From the NCBI GenBank assembly GCA_934339135.1, contig CAKRHP010000008.1:1-64000 (forward strand): DNA of 64,000 nucleotides, in the 5' to 3' direction. Position numbers and translations under genes: made by a program. This stretch comes from an uncultured Lachnospiraceae bacterium. GTDB taxonomy: Bacteria; Bacillota; Clostridia; Lachnospirales; Lachnospiraceae. The stretch's first letter is position 1. Every line of letters starts with the position of its first letter. The notes below the pieces were generated by a model. That model saw only the letters and a list, made by a program, of their open reading frames with translations, was not told the DNA's origin and searched no databases. Shown one piece after another: positions 1-8,303 of this stretch.

Positions 1-112
1 ATCCCGTGAGGAATCACATAAGACCCCTTAGAGACGATGAGGTAGATAGGGCAGAGGTGGAAGTGCGGTAACGCATGTAGCTGACTGTCACTAATAGGTC
101 GAAGGCTTATCC
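1..112 (+). rRNA. 23S ribosomal RNA, 3' end (partial)
   Basis: The first ~112 bases match the conserved 3' end of bacterial 23S rRNA, including the stretch reading gtagctgactg and the near-terminal ctaataggtcgaaggctt. The 5' part lies outside the window. The 3' end is placed by homology near 112 and could be off by a few bases. No 5S rRNA follows before the terminator at 190-222, so 23S is the last gene of this operon copy. Confidence 0.93.
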
Positions 113-189
113 AAAAGAAACGGGAAGCTGGTTGCAGAAGCAGCGGGAAGATGTTATAATCGGTATACAGTTTTGAAGGTACTATATAG

Positions 190-222
190 ACTCTCTTAGT
201 AGATTTGCTAAGAGAGTTTTTT
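190..222 (+). terminator. Intrinsic terminator of the rRNA operon
   Basis: A perfect 10-bp stem (190-199 with 208-217) with an 8-nt loop is followed by a run of T. It lies about 80 bases after the 23S 3' end and faces the same way, so it should end the rRNA transcript. Confidence 0.88.
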
Positions 223-264
223 ATATATAGGAAAATGCTTGTCGATTTGGTTTTTACTATATTT

Positions 265-301
265 AAAAGGTGCTCCAGAATGATTTGGAAACACCTTTTT
301 T
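265..301. terminator. Bidirectional terminator between rRNA operon and aroK
   Basis: An inverted repeat (aaaaggtg at 265-272 with cacctttt near 292-299, plus an inner tcca/tgga pairing) has T-rich sequence after it on the plus strand and a shorter T run on the minus strand. It could end aroK transcripts and back up the rRNA terminator. Confidence 0.65.
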
Positions 302-346
302 GTTTTTGGCTTATTTGATTTTTAAGTTATCTAAGCGAATAGGAGC

Positions 347-862
347 TTATCTGGATTTATGATCTCCACTTAGAATCGTATTCGTGATATCGTAAACACA
401 TTCTCTGATTTCTTTTCCGGCACAATCAATTGTAATGTCAGCATATTTTTCGTAAAGTGGGATTCTTTCCTTATAAAGAGAATGAAGTGTCTGGCCGGCT
501 TTTATGGACACACCACGCTGATTTAAATCTCCCAGTCTTTCTGTCAGTAAATTTTCCGGAAGACGCAGATAGATGACCGTTCCAATTTCTTTTAAATGCT
601 GCATGGCTTCTGTACCATAGATGACACTGCCTCCGGTTGCAATGACAGAAGAAGTTGCTTCGATGGATGCGTTGACCTGATTTTCTATCTGATTGAAAGC
701 TTCTAAACCGTCCTGTGTGATGATTTCATGAAGAAGGCGATGCTCGTGTTCCTGGATCAACAGATCTGAGTCAATAAAGCGAAATCCAAGATTTTTGGCC
801 AAAACAACGCCTATGGTACTTTTTCCACATCCGGGCATGCCGATCAGGATAATATTATTCAT
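347..862 (-). CDS. aroK: Shikimate kinase
   Basis: A 171-residue protein of the usual length for shikimate kinase, which phosphorylates the 3-hydroxyl of shikimate with ATP in chorismate synthesis (cytosol). The P-loop GMPGCGKST is at residues 8-16, the shikimate-binding Asp pair (FIDSD) at 29-33, and a GGS motif sits mid-protein as in the family. The start at 862 is chosen because an AGGAGGT-like ribosome site lies just upstream; an in-frame ATG further upstream would add 14 residues without such a site. It stands alone, facing the rRNA operon, with no other aro gene beside it; tyrA lies about 28 kb away. Confidence 0.92.
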   Translation of the reverse strand: MNNIILIGMPGCGKSTIGVVLAKNLGFRFIDSDLLIQEHEHRLLHEIITQDGLEAFNQIENQVNASIEATSSVIATGGSVIYGTEAMQHLKEIGTVIYLRLPENLLTERLGDLNQRGVSIKAGQTLHSLYKERIPLYEKYADITIDCAGKEIRECVYDITNTILSGDHKSR

Positions 863-953
863 GGATTTACCTCCAATACGTATATTTTGCAAATGTATAT
901 GCAATTTTTCCTTTCATATATTAAATGATATGCTTCGATAAGTCAAAAGTCAC

Positions 954-982
954 TTGAAAAACGATGGGGGCTATTGTAAAAT
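954..982 (+). promoter_or_regulatory. Sigma-70-type promoter for cheV
   Basis: TTGAAA at 954-959 and TAAAAT at 977-982 are separated by 17 bases, about 50 bases upstream of the cheV start. No obvious flagellar-type sigma promoter was seen, so constitutive vegetative transcription is inferred. Confidence 0.55.
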
Positions 983-1029
983 TATAATTAAGAATTTATG
1001 GAACGGAATTTGCGTGAGGGAGGCAGATT

Positions 1030-1932
1030 ATGGATACAAATATTTTATTGGAAAGTGGAACAAATGAGTTGGAGATTCTCGAGTTTATGGTGGCAGGAAA
1101 TTATTACGGCATCAATGTGGCAAAAATACGTGAGATTATTTCCTGTCAGCCATTGACACCAATCCCGAACAGTCATGCCAATGTGGAGGGGGCATTTAGT
1201 ACTCGTGGAGAGACGATTACCGTGGTGAATCTCGCCAGGGCTTTGGGGATGAAGGAAAAAATGGATGAACCGACACAAGATATGTTTTTGATCACGAATT
1301 TCAATATGGTAAGCACAGGCTTTCATGTACATGGAGTTGTGGGGATACATAGAGTAAACTGGGGGCAGATCATCCAGCCGGACAGTATGATCTGCAATTC
1401 TTCCAAGAGTATGATCACCGGAATTGTTAATCTGGATGGCAAACTTGTGTTGATCCTAGATTTTGAGGCGATTGTAGCAGAAATTGCTCCGGATGTCGGT
1501 ATGAGTATGTCAGATATGGGGCATATAGGAGAACGAAAGGAGAATCCGGCACCGATTTTATTTGCAGAGGATTCTCATCTGCTCAGTATGCTGATCTATG
1601 ATGGATTGACAAAAGCGGGATACACGAATGTAATTCCAATGAATAATGGTTTGGAATTATGGAATCTTTTGCAGAAGTACAAAGAAGAGGGGACGTTGCA
1701 GCAAAGGGTGCGTTGTGTAATAACGGATATTGAGATGCCACAGATGGATGGTCATCGTTTGCTGAAACTGATGAAGGATGATCCGGCACTCAAAGATATT
1801 CCGGTTATTATTTTCTCTTCCTTGATCAATGAGGATATGCGCCGGAAAGGGGAAATGCTGGGAGCAGATGCCCAGCTTTCCAAGAGCCAGATGAGTGAGT
1901 TTATACAGGCTGTGGACAGTTTTTTGCAGTAG
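1030..1932 (+). CDS. cheV: Chemotaxis coupling protein CheV (CheW domain + receiver)
   Basis: 300 residues. An N-terminal CheW-like coupling domain (about 14-150) is joined to a response-regulator receiver domain (about 175-298). The receiver shows the acidic pair AEDS, the phospho-acceptor Asp233 in VITDIEMPQMDG and a conserved Lys (QLSKSQ) near the end. CheV couples chemoreceptors to the kinase CheA and is tuned by phosphorylation of its receiver domain. No other chemotaxis or flagellar gene is nearby, so it is an orphan locus, but its presence implies a chemotactic organism. A GGGAGG ribosome site precedes the ATG. Confidence 0.92.
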   Translation: MDTNILLESGTNELEILEFMVAGNYYGINVAKIREIISCQPLTPIPNSHANVEGAFSTRGETITVVNLARALGMKEKMDEPTQDMFLITNFNMVSTGFHVHGVVGIHRVNWGQIIQPDSMICNSSKSMITGIVNLDGKLVLILDFEAIVAEIAPDVGMSMSDMGHIGERKENPAPILFAEDSHLLSMLIYDGLTKAGYTNVIPMNNGLELWNLLQKYKEEGTLQQRVRCVITDIEMPQMDGHRLLKLMKDDPALKDIPVIIFSSLINEDMRRKGEMLGADAQLSKSQMSEFIQAVDSFLQ

Positions 1933-1964
1933 AAAGGGATGCTTTGATGCAGGAATTTTACTGA

Positions 1965-2903
1965 TTACATATACAGCAGACGATCCAGGCGGATCATTCC
2001 CCATCCCTGACGGGAATGGTCGTAGCCGAGATCTACTGCTGTTTTTTTGAGCTGGATCTTAACCTCACGGTTGGAGAGGTATGGGCGCTGCTGTAAAAGT
2101 AGGGCAATGCAGCCACTGGCTACAGGTGTAGACATAGAAGTGCCACTGCGGCTGTGATACAACATTTCACGGGAATACATATCATAAGTGTGACCATATA
2201 AGCCGGGAGAGACGGTCTGGATCGGCTGGCAGCTGACAATATTAGAGCCTGGGGCAACGATGTCCGGTTTTTTGATGCAGCTTTCGGTAGGACCACGTCC
2301 GGAGTAATCCCTTCCGTTACCGGTCTGCATAACATCTGATGCTCCGACTGTAATGATTTTCCGGCTGTTGCCGGGAGCACCGATGGTGTGGGGAGCCGGT
2401 CCATGGTTCCCGGCGGCGGTAAGGACAATCAGACCTTCTTCCCAAAGAGCTTCTACTCCGCGTACCAGGGGGGAGGACTCATCAAAATATTTTCCGCGGC
2501 TGCTTCCTACAGATATATTAACAATACGGATATTATATTCTTTGTAATGTGCTAAAAGCCACCGGATACCGGCAAGAACATCCTCAATATTTCCCTCTCC
2601 CTTCTGATTTAGCACTTTGATCATAATAAAATGGCTGTCCGGTGCGATACCTTCATATTTTCCATTGCTGGCATGACCGTTACCTGCAATAATACCGGTA
2701 ATATGAGTGCCATGTCCGTTATCGTCATAAAAATCATTTCGATGATTTACCGTGTCAACAAAAGCGCAGAGTCTGGAATTTTGTAAGGTCAGATCCGGAT
2801 GTTTTCCAAGACCGGTATCAAAAATAGCAATTCCGATGCCTTTTCCTGTCAATTTCAGACTACGTGCTGCATTAAGGTGGATAAGAGATGCAACGTGCTG
2901 CAT
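1965..2903 (-). CDS. S8 family (subtilisin-like) serine protease, probably cytosolic
   Basis: 312 residues covering essentially only the catalytic domain. The triad is visible: Asp29 in IFDTG, His64 in NGHGTH and Ser256 in SGTSMSTP. The oxyanion Asn lies in TAAGNHGP. There is no signal peptide, long propeptide or membrane segment, which fits intracellular subtilisin or AprX-like enzymes. A GGGAGG site lies 11 bases before the ATG. It converges on cheV, with only 32 bases between the two stops. The substrate is unknown; without a propeptide, control by a separate inhibitor or by cleavage of the short N-terminus is possible but not visible. Confidence 0.88.
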   Translation of the reverse strand: MQHVASLIHLNAARSLKLTGKGIGIAIFDTGLGKHPDLTLQNSRLCAFVDTVNHRNDFYDDNGHGTHITGIIAGNGHASNGKYEGIAPDSHFIMIKVLNQKGEGNIEDVLAGIRWLLAHYKEYNIRIVNISVGSSRGKYFDESSPLVRGVEALWEEGLIVLTAAGNHGPAPHTIGAPGNSRKIITVGASDVMQTGNGRDYSGRGPTESCIKKPDIVAPGSNIVSCQPIQTVSPGLYGHTYDMYSREMLYHSRSGTSMSTPVASGCIALLLQQRPYLSNREVKIQLKKTAVDLGYDHSRQGWGMIRLDRLLYM

Positions 2904-3084
2904 GATGAATGGTACCTCCCGGGCTGTGAGATGTCTGCTATAGATAATTTATGCATTTTTGTCAAATATGTTATTTGAGAAAAGCAGGAAACGTATCACT
3001 TTTTTATTTCATTGTGGTAATGAATGGGGATATTTGGTATAATAAAATTTAGATTTTTAGAAAAGCAGGAAAAGAAGAAAAAAT

Positions 3085-4224
3085 ATGAAAACAATTGGGT
3101 ATTTATTATTTGCCGGAGTATACAATATATGCTGTATTATTTGCCGGATTCATCCGGGGAAGATTGTTTTGTGGAATGGTCACAACCATGGTTTAAATGG
3201 AAATCTTCAGGAAATACGTGATGCGTTGGAGCAAAAAACCGGATATACAATAAAAATATTAGTGAAGCGGGATCTGTTTCGTGAACCGGAAAGCGGAAAA
3301 CGAAAAGGACCGGGAAAAATGTTTATTGATGCGATCTCCTTTTTTGTCCGGTTTCCTTACCACATGGCGACGGCAGAGAAAGTGTTTATGAATGATAATT
3401 TTCTTCCTCTTTGTTATATGAAGACAGACTGCCGACAAACGCAGTTTGTACAATTATGGCATGGAGCAGGGGCTTTTAAACGCTTTGGCCTTTCCACCGA
3501 GGAGGATCCATCGGTGCATCAGATCGTGAAAAAGGCAAATCAGAAGATTACACATCTGTTTGTCACTTCAGAACATGTGATGCCTTTTTATCAGGAGGCA
3601 TTCGCAGTTCCCGGAGATATAATCTATCCTACGGGGATTCCGGTGACGGATATTTATTTTGATCAGGAAAGAATGGATCAAAGAAAAGAAAAATTTTACC
3701 AAAAATATCCGGTTTTTGAGGGAAAGAAACTTCTTCTTTATGCACCGACTTTTCGCCGGACAGAAGAAGAAAACAGAAATATACTGGAACAGTTTGATGT
3801 TTCTGCGGTTCACGATATATTAGGTCCGGATTGGGTCATTATGATTCGTATGCATCCGAAGTTTCCAATGGAAAATATCAAAGAGAATAGTTTTTGCTAT
3901 AACATGACAGACTATAATGATATTACAGATCTTTATCTTGCATCTGAAATGCTGGTGACAGATTATTCCTCTTCCGTTGTGGAATATGTGTTGTTAAACA
4001 AACCAATTGTATTATTTGCATTTGATCTGCCGGATTATGATAGGGGATTTTATTTTGACTATGAGGAAATGATGCCTGGAGAGATTGCACATACGCAGGA
4101 GGAGTTGTATAAAATTTTGCAAAATAAATGTGATAATTTGCCAAAACGACAAAATTTTGTCAAATTTCAATATGATAATATAAAGGGAGACGCCTGCGAG
4201 CGTATTCTGAGTATATTAGGCTGA
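3085..4224 (+). CDS. CDP-glycerol glycerophosphotransferase family protein (TagB/TagF-like)
   Basis: 379 residues. It carries hallmarks of the teichoic-acid polyol-phosphate transferase fold: LWHGAGAFKRFGLS (His126), YAPTFR, VTDYSSSVVEY and a C-terminal RGFYFDYEEMMPG segment. The family transfers glycerol-phosphate or ribitol-phosphate from CDP-alcohols to a growing lipid-linked polymer on the cytoplasmic membrane face. It lacks the long N-terminal extension of the second family member at 6328-8040. A fibronectin-III protein lies between the two, suggesting a surface-polymer locus. The ribosome site is weak (purine-rich aggaaaagaag). The exact acceptor and alcohol cannot be told from sequence. 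Confidence 0.85.
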   Translation: MKTIGYLLFAGVYNICCIICRIHPGKIVLWNGHNHGLNGNLQEIRDALEQKTGYTIKILVKRDLFREPESGKRKGPGKMFIDAISFFVRFPYHMATAEKVFMNDNFLPLCYMKTDCRQTQFVQLWHGAGAFKRFGLSTEEDPSVHQIVKKANQKITHLFVTSEHVMPFYQEAFAVPGDIIYPTGIPVTDIYFDQERMDQRKEKFYQKYPVFEGKKLLLYAPTFRRTEEENRNILEQFDVSAVHDILGPDWVIMIRMHPKFPMENIKENSFCYNMTDYNDITDLYLASEMLVTDYSSSVVEYVLLNKPIVLFAFDLPDYDRGFYFDYEEMMPGEIAHTQEELYKILQNKCDNLPKRQNFVKFQYDNIKGDACERILSILG

Positions 4225-4297
4225 AAAGCCGGATCGCAGCTGCCTGTACTGTGGCAGGCTGGGATGGGAGAATAAACAGTACAGAAATGAGGATAAA

Positions 4298-6214
4298 ATG
4301 GGAAAAATTAAAAATCACAAGCAACTAGCATTTGTATTAGCGAGTGTATTATTTGTACTTCAGCTCGTATCATCATCAGAAATGTGGCAGAAGCAAAGTG
4401 TGAAGGCTGCGACTGGTCCACAGGATACATCAACGATTGTTGCTTCGGGATCGGCAGTTACGCTAGATCCGAACATTGTCATGTCTGCGGTAAACCCGAC
4501 AGAAATCACAAAAGATTCCATTACCTATCAGTGGACTCCGGTGGCAAATGCTACAAGTTACTATGTTTACAAATATGATATTCTTCAGGAAAGATACGAG
4601 TATTACGGGGCCACAAGCGGCTCCAGCATCCGGATCGAGGGACTGCCGGCAGGTGAAGAGTGTTATCTGGCTGTTTATGCGGTCAATGATGATACGGGAT
4701 GTCGAAGTGATTTCTTTATCACCGCTTCTGTATTTACCAAACCGGAGAAAGTAGAGACTTTTACGATTTCCGATAATACTACCACAAGCGTTGTTTTACG
4801 CTGGCAGGATATTCCATCTGCAACGGGATATATTATTTATCGCGCAGGAACCGGGGGAAATTTTAAGAAGATCGGAACATCTATTACCGGGGAGTATAAA
4901 GATACGAAATTGACAGCGGGTAAGACATACCAGTATAAGATTGTGGCTTATGCCGGAACAGAGACAAACGTAGGTGAGGAGTCACCGTCAATCTTTACCT
5001 GTTCTCTGCCAAAGGCTCCGACAGTTCTGATCAAAGGAGGTAATCAGAGAGTACGCTTAAGCTGGGCAGCCATTACCGGAGCAATGGGGTATCATGTTTA
5101 TATTAAACAGAATGACCAATATGTATTATTGACTACTTTGGAGGGAAAATCCAACAAAAAGTTCATTCATACCAATCTTGAGAACGGTCAGTCTTACAAA
5201 TACTGTGTAAAAGCCTATCGCACCTACAATGGAATTGTTTATGAGAGCAGTGCATCTGCAGAGAAAAGTGCTATCGCAGCAGAAGTCAGTGACACAAGCA
5301 CCCAGGCAAAGTTATTCAAAACAAAGTCCGCATTTAAGAAATCAGCGGCTTGTAAGAAAAATAAAAATTTTACAAAGAAACTGGATTATGCAAAAAGCTT
5401 TCCGATGCCTGGTATGTTAAATACCAATGTGGCAGAATTTGGTTGCGGAACCATGATACCACAGGGAATTACAGTGGCAAAATCATATTTCTTTATCACG
5501 GCATACGACAGCCAGGGGATAGAGAATTCTGTGGTTTATGTATTATCAAAAGAGGATAAGGAGCTCATGACAACGATTATTCTGCCAAATAAATCCCATG
5601 CCGGTGGAATTGCGTTTGATGGTAAAAATCTTTGGATCACACAGGCAAAGACATTAAGAAGTATTCCGTATTCAGCAGTAAAGGGTGCTATTGATAATCA
5701 GGACCCGTATCTGGAGCTTAGCGCATATGGTGTGGAGATCAATCTGCCACAGCAGGCAGCTACCGTGACATATTATAAGAAACTCCTTTGGGTTGCATCC
5801 TATGATGAGTTAAAGCCGGGATATCTTGTTAGCTACAAGATTGCAAAGAAGGGGACTAAGCCGGAGTTGACACCGTTAAAAACGATTTCTATGCCGACCC
5901 GTGTACAGGGAATTGCATTTTCATCGAATGGACGGTTGATCGTTTCCAGATCCTGTCAGACAGATCCGAAAAAGCGTGGTTATATGCATCAGCTTGATAT
6001 ATATAAGCCGAATTTAAAAAAGGCTTCCAAGGGAATTATTTCTCTGGGAAAGGTGCGCAGTACCGTAGAGGTTCCGACAATGAATGAGGAGATCACCATC
6101 AGCGGAAAACGTATTTATATTGTATTTGAGTCCGTTTCGTTTTACACGGCGGAGCAGCGTGTAGACAGAGTGTGTGCACTTCCTGTCAGCTATGTAACTA
6201 AATTGAAAAAATAA
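4298..6214 (+). CDS. Secreted fibronectin type III protein with C-terminal propeller-like region
   Basis: 638 residues. An N-terminal signal peptide (hydrophobic FVLASVLFVLQLV, about residues 11-25) probably ends near VKAA. Three fibronectin-III-like repeats follow at about 60-145, 150-235 and 240-325, shown by repeated W-x(n)-G-Y-x-V/I-Y and Y-x-Y-x-V patterns. A Lys-rich linker (about 338-362) leads to a 270-residue region with repeats such as GGIAFDGKNLWIT and VQGIAFSSNGRLIV, which resemble beta-propeller blades. No LPXTG motif or membrane anchor is seen at the end. It lies between two CDP-glycerol transferase genes in the same orientation, so a role linked to the wall polymer is inferred. 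Catalytic activity is not evident. Confidence 0.75.
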   Translation: MGKIKNHKQLAFVLASVLFVLQLVSSSEMWQKQSVKAATGPQDTSTIVASGSAVTLDPNIVMSAVNPTEITKDSITYQWTPVANATSYYVYKYDILQERYEYYGATSGSSIRIEGLPAGEECYLAVYAVNDDTGCRSDFFITASVFTKPEKVETFTISDNTTTSVVLRWQDIPSATGYIIYRAGTGGNFKKIGTSITGEYKDTKLTAGKTYQYKIVAYAGTETNVGEESPSIFTCSLPKAPTVLIKGGNQRVRLSWAAITGAMGYHVYIKQNDQYVLLTTLEGKSNKKFIHTNLENGQSYKYCVKAYRTYNGIVYESSASAEKSAIAAEVSDTSTQAKLFKTKSAFKKSAACKKNKNFTKKLDYAKSFPMPGMLNTNVAEFGCGTMIPQGITVAKSYFFITAYDSQGIENSVVYVLSKEDKELMTTIILPNKSHAGGIAFDGKNLWITQAKTLRSIPYSAVKGAIDNQDPYLELSAYGVEINLPQQAATVTYYKKLLWVASYDELKPGYLVSYKIAKKGTKPELTPLKTISMPTRVQGIAFSSNGRLIVSRSCQTDPKKRGYMHQLDIYKPNLKKASKGIISLGKVRSTVEVPTMNEEITISGKRIYIVFESVSFYTAEQRVDRVCALPVSYVTKLKK

Positions 6215-6237
6215 TATAGCATATCGTTAAGAATTAA

Positions 6238-6280
6238 AAATGGCTGGTATTTCAAAAACATTATGAAATACCAGCCATTT
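6238..6280. terminator. Perfect 17-bp hairpin after the FN3 gene
   Basis: 6238-6254 and 6264-6280 are exact reverse complements with a 9-nt loop. A good T-tract follows only on the minus strand (tttttaattc); on the plus strand only TTT follows. It probably attenuates read-through from the FN3 gene into the next transferase gene. Confidence 0.7.
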
Positions 6281-6327
6281 ATGATACACTGTTAATTAAG
6301 AATCTTTTGGTATGGAGGAGAATCGGA

Positions 6328-8040
6328 ATGACAGTTAAGATAAGAGATTATCATATTGACGTTATAAATAGAATATTAAATATAGATCTGCAATGTGATA
6401 CAGAAAGGGAGATGACTGCAGGAAAGATCAGATTTTCTCTGGTATTTGAAGGCTCTTGTGGGAAAAGATATTTTCCGGTATCGGCATGTTATCAAAAAGA
6501 AAGTGAAAATTGCAGAAAATATACAGCAAGCGTTGCGGTGGAGCTTCCGTATATATTTTTTGAATCTTTTCCATTATCCGGGGAAAAGGTTCGTATATCT
6601 GTGGCCATTTGTTCGGAGAATGCATTATGGACTTATACAGAGCCTGTGCTGGAACTTCCGGGGGAATTGTTTCAACAGGAAAAGCGGCACCAGTCATGGA
6701 TTCGTCAGATCGGAAGCCGGATATTGTATGTTTTTTGTACGATACTGCTTCCGATATGGATCCTGGATGGGATATTAGCACAAAAAGGACTTCACCGGCT
6801 TCACAAAGCAGCAGATGGCAGACAAGGGAAAAGGGCGTTAGTTTATCATGCCCATGGTCTTGTGAAGGACTGGACCGGGTACGGATACAGTATCAGAGAG
6901 TATAAAACCAATTATTTTAAAAAATGTTATGAACATGCCTGTAGGAAATATCCGGATACCAAGGGAATCTTATTTTTATCAGAGAGAAGAGTGGAATCCG
7001 GTGGAAATCTGGATCGGATCCGTAAGGAGGTACAAAAACAGGGGTATGCCAGCCGGGAGTTTTTAACTGAGACACCGGTTCACAAGCTGACAAGAAAAGA
7101 GATTAAACATTGTGCGGAGCTGGCAGCTTCTGCAAAACTGATTATTTTGGAGGACTTTGTGCCCCACCTTCATGCTCTGACTTTGCGAAAGGATACACAG
7201 CTTCTGCAGATGTGGCATGCCTGTGGTGCTTTTAAGTTATTTGGATTGTCCGAACTGGGGATTGTGGATCACCTGGAACAGTCTACCAGAAATCACAGAA
7301 GCTATACCGCTGCATTGGCAAGCAGTGAAGGGGTTGTACCATTTTACAGTGAAGCATTTGGTGTGGATGATCAGGTGATAAAACCAATTGGAGTACCCAG
7401 AACGGACGTGTTTTTTGATCCGGAATATGGACGGAAGATCAGGGAGAGTTTTTTAGAAAAATATCCAATATGCCGTGACAAAAAGATTGTTTTATTTGCT
7501 CCTACCTTTCGGGGAAGCGGGAATAAGACTGCATATTATCCATGGGAGAGATTTCAGGCATCGGAGATCATGAGCCACATGCCGGAGGACGCAGTGTTGA
7601 TCCTGAAGAATCATCCCTTTGTTAAAAAAAGGTATGAGATTCCTTTAGAATATCAGGACAGGATTCTTGATCTGTCCACAGAGGAAAATATTAATGATCT
7701 CCTGTTTATTGCTTCTGTGCTCATCACGGATTACAGCTCGGTTATTTTCGAGGCATCTCTTTTGGAACTGCCCATATTGTTTTATACCTTTGATCTTCAG
7801 GAATATCTGGACAGCCGGGATATTTATTTTGATTTTGCTTCTTTTGCACCGGGAAAGATCGTAGAAGATCAGAAGACATTGGAAAATGAGCTCAGGAAGG
7901 CTCTTTTGGGAGAGGTGGAGGAAAACGGAAAAGTATCCATGACAAAGGAACAGTTTCACAGACTTTTTCTGGGGGCATTGGACGGAAAATCCACGGAAAG
8001 AACCATGGAACTTGTGAAACAACTGCTGACAACAGATTGA
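6328..8040 (+). CDS. CDP-glycerol:poly(glycerophosphate) glycerophosphotransferase family protein (TagF-like)
   Basis: 570 residues. An N-terminal region of about 190 residues includes a hydrophobic segment near 130-150 (ILYVFCTILLPIWILDGIL). The C-terminal CDP-alcohol phosphotransferase domain carries MWHACGAFKLFGLS (His297), FAPTFRG, LITDYSSVIFEASLLE and YFDFASFAPGKI. The start at 6328 is preferred because GGAGG at 6314-6318 lies 9 bases upstream; a TTG seven codons earlier lacks a site. It is likely a membrane-associated polymerase or primase of a teichoic-acid-like polymer. It pairs with the shorter family member at 3085-4224. Which alcohol it transfers is not readable from sequence. Confidence 0.87.
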   Translation: MTVKIRDYHIDVINRILNIDLQCDTEREMTAGKIRFSLVFEGSCGKRYFPVSACYQKESENCRKYTASVAVELPYIFFESFPLSGEKVRISVAICSENALWTYTEPVLELPGELFQQEKRHQSWIRQIGSRILYVFCTILLPIWILDGILAQKGLHRLHKAADGRQGKRALVYHAHGLVKDWTGYGYSIREYKTNYFKKCYEHACRKYPDTKGILFLSERRVESGGNLDRIRKEVQKQGYASREFLTETPVHKLTRKEIKHCAELAASAKLIILEDFVPHLHALTLRKDTQLLQMWHACGAFKLFGLSELGIVDHLEQSTRNHRSYTAALASSEGVVPFYSEAFGVDDQVIKPIGVPRTDVFFDPEYGRKIRESFLEKYPICRDKKIVLFAPTFRGSGNKTAYYPWERFQASEIMSHMPEDAVLILKNHPFVKKRYEIPLEYQDRILDLSTEENINDLLFIASVLITDYSSVIFEASLLELPILFYTFDLQEYLDSRDIYFDFASFAPGKIVEDQKTLENELRKALLGEVEENGKVSMTKEQFHRLFLGALDGKSTERTMELVKQLLTTD

Positions 8041-8108
8041 CAGAAAATAGAAAATTATTATATTATGTAACATGAGTATATCGATGGATCAAAGAACGGA
8101 GGAAATAT

Positions 8109-8285
8109 ATGTCAGAGTACCAAAACTGGGACAAGGAACTGGATCGTCTGGAACAGGGAAAAAGTCAGTACAGCTGGGATGAACTTGAGGAATTGATCAC
8201 CGATCAGCTTGAGGACGAAAAGATCAGTGAGCAGGAATTTGAAACCCTGATGAGGCGGCTTATGGATATTGACTGTGAGTTGTAA
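8109..8285 (+). CDS. Small acidic hypothetical protein (58 aa)
   Basis: A 58-residue frame starts at the ATG in ggaaatatATG and ends TGTGAGTTGTAA. It has a GGAGGA-like site upstream, and the downstream gene starts 18 bases after its stop. It is rich in Glu, Asp and Gln and reads as helix-forming (WDELEELITDQLEDEKISEQ). No function is recognised. The tight spacing suggests co-translation with the C39-like peptidase. Confidence 0.7.
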   Translation: MSEYQNWDKELDRLEQGKSQYSWDELEELITDQLEDEKISEQEFETLMRRLMDIDCEL

Positions 8286-8303
8286 TAGAAAAGGGGGAAA
8301 AGC

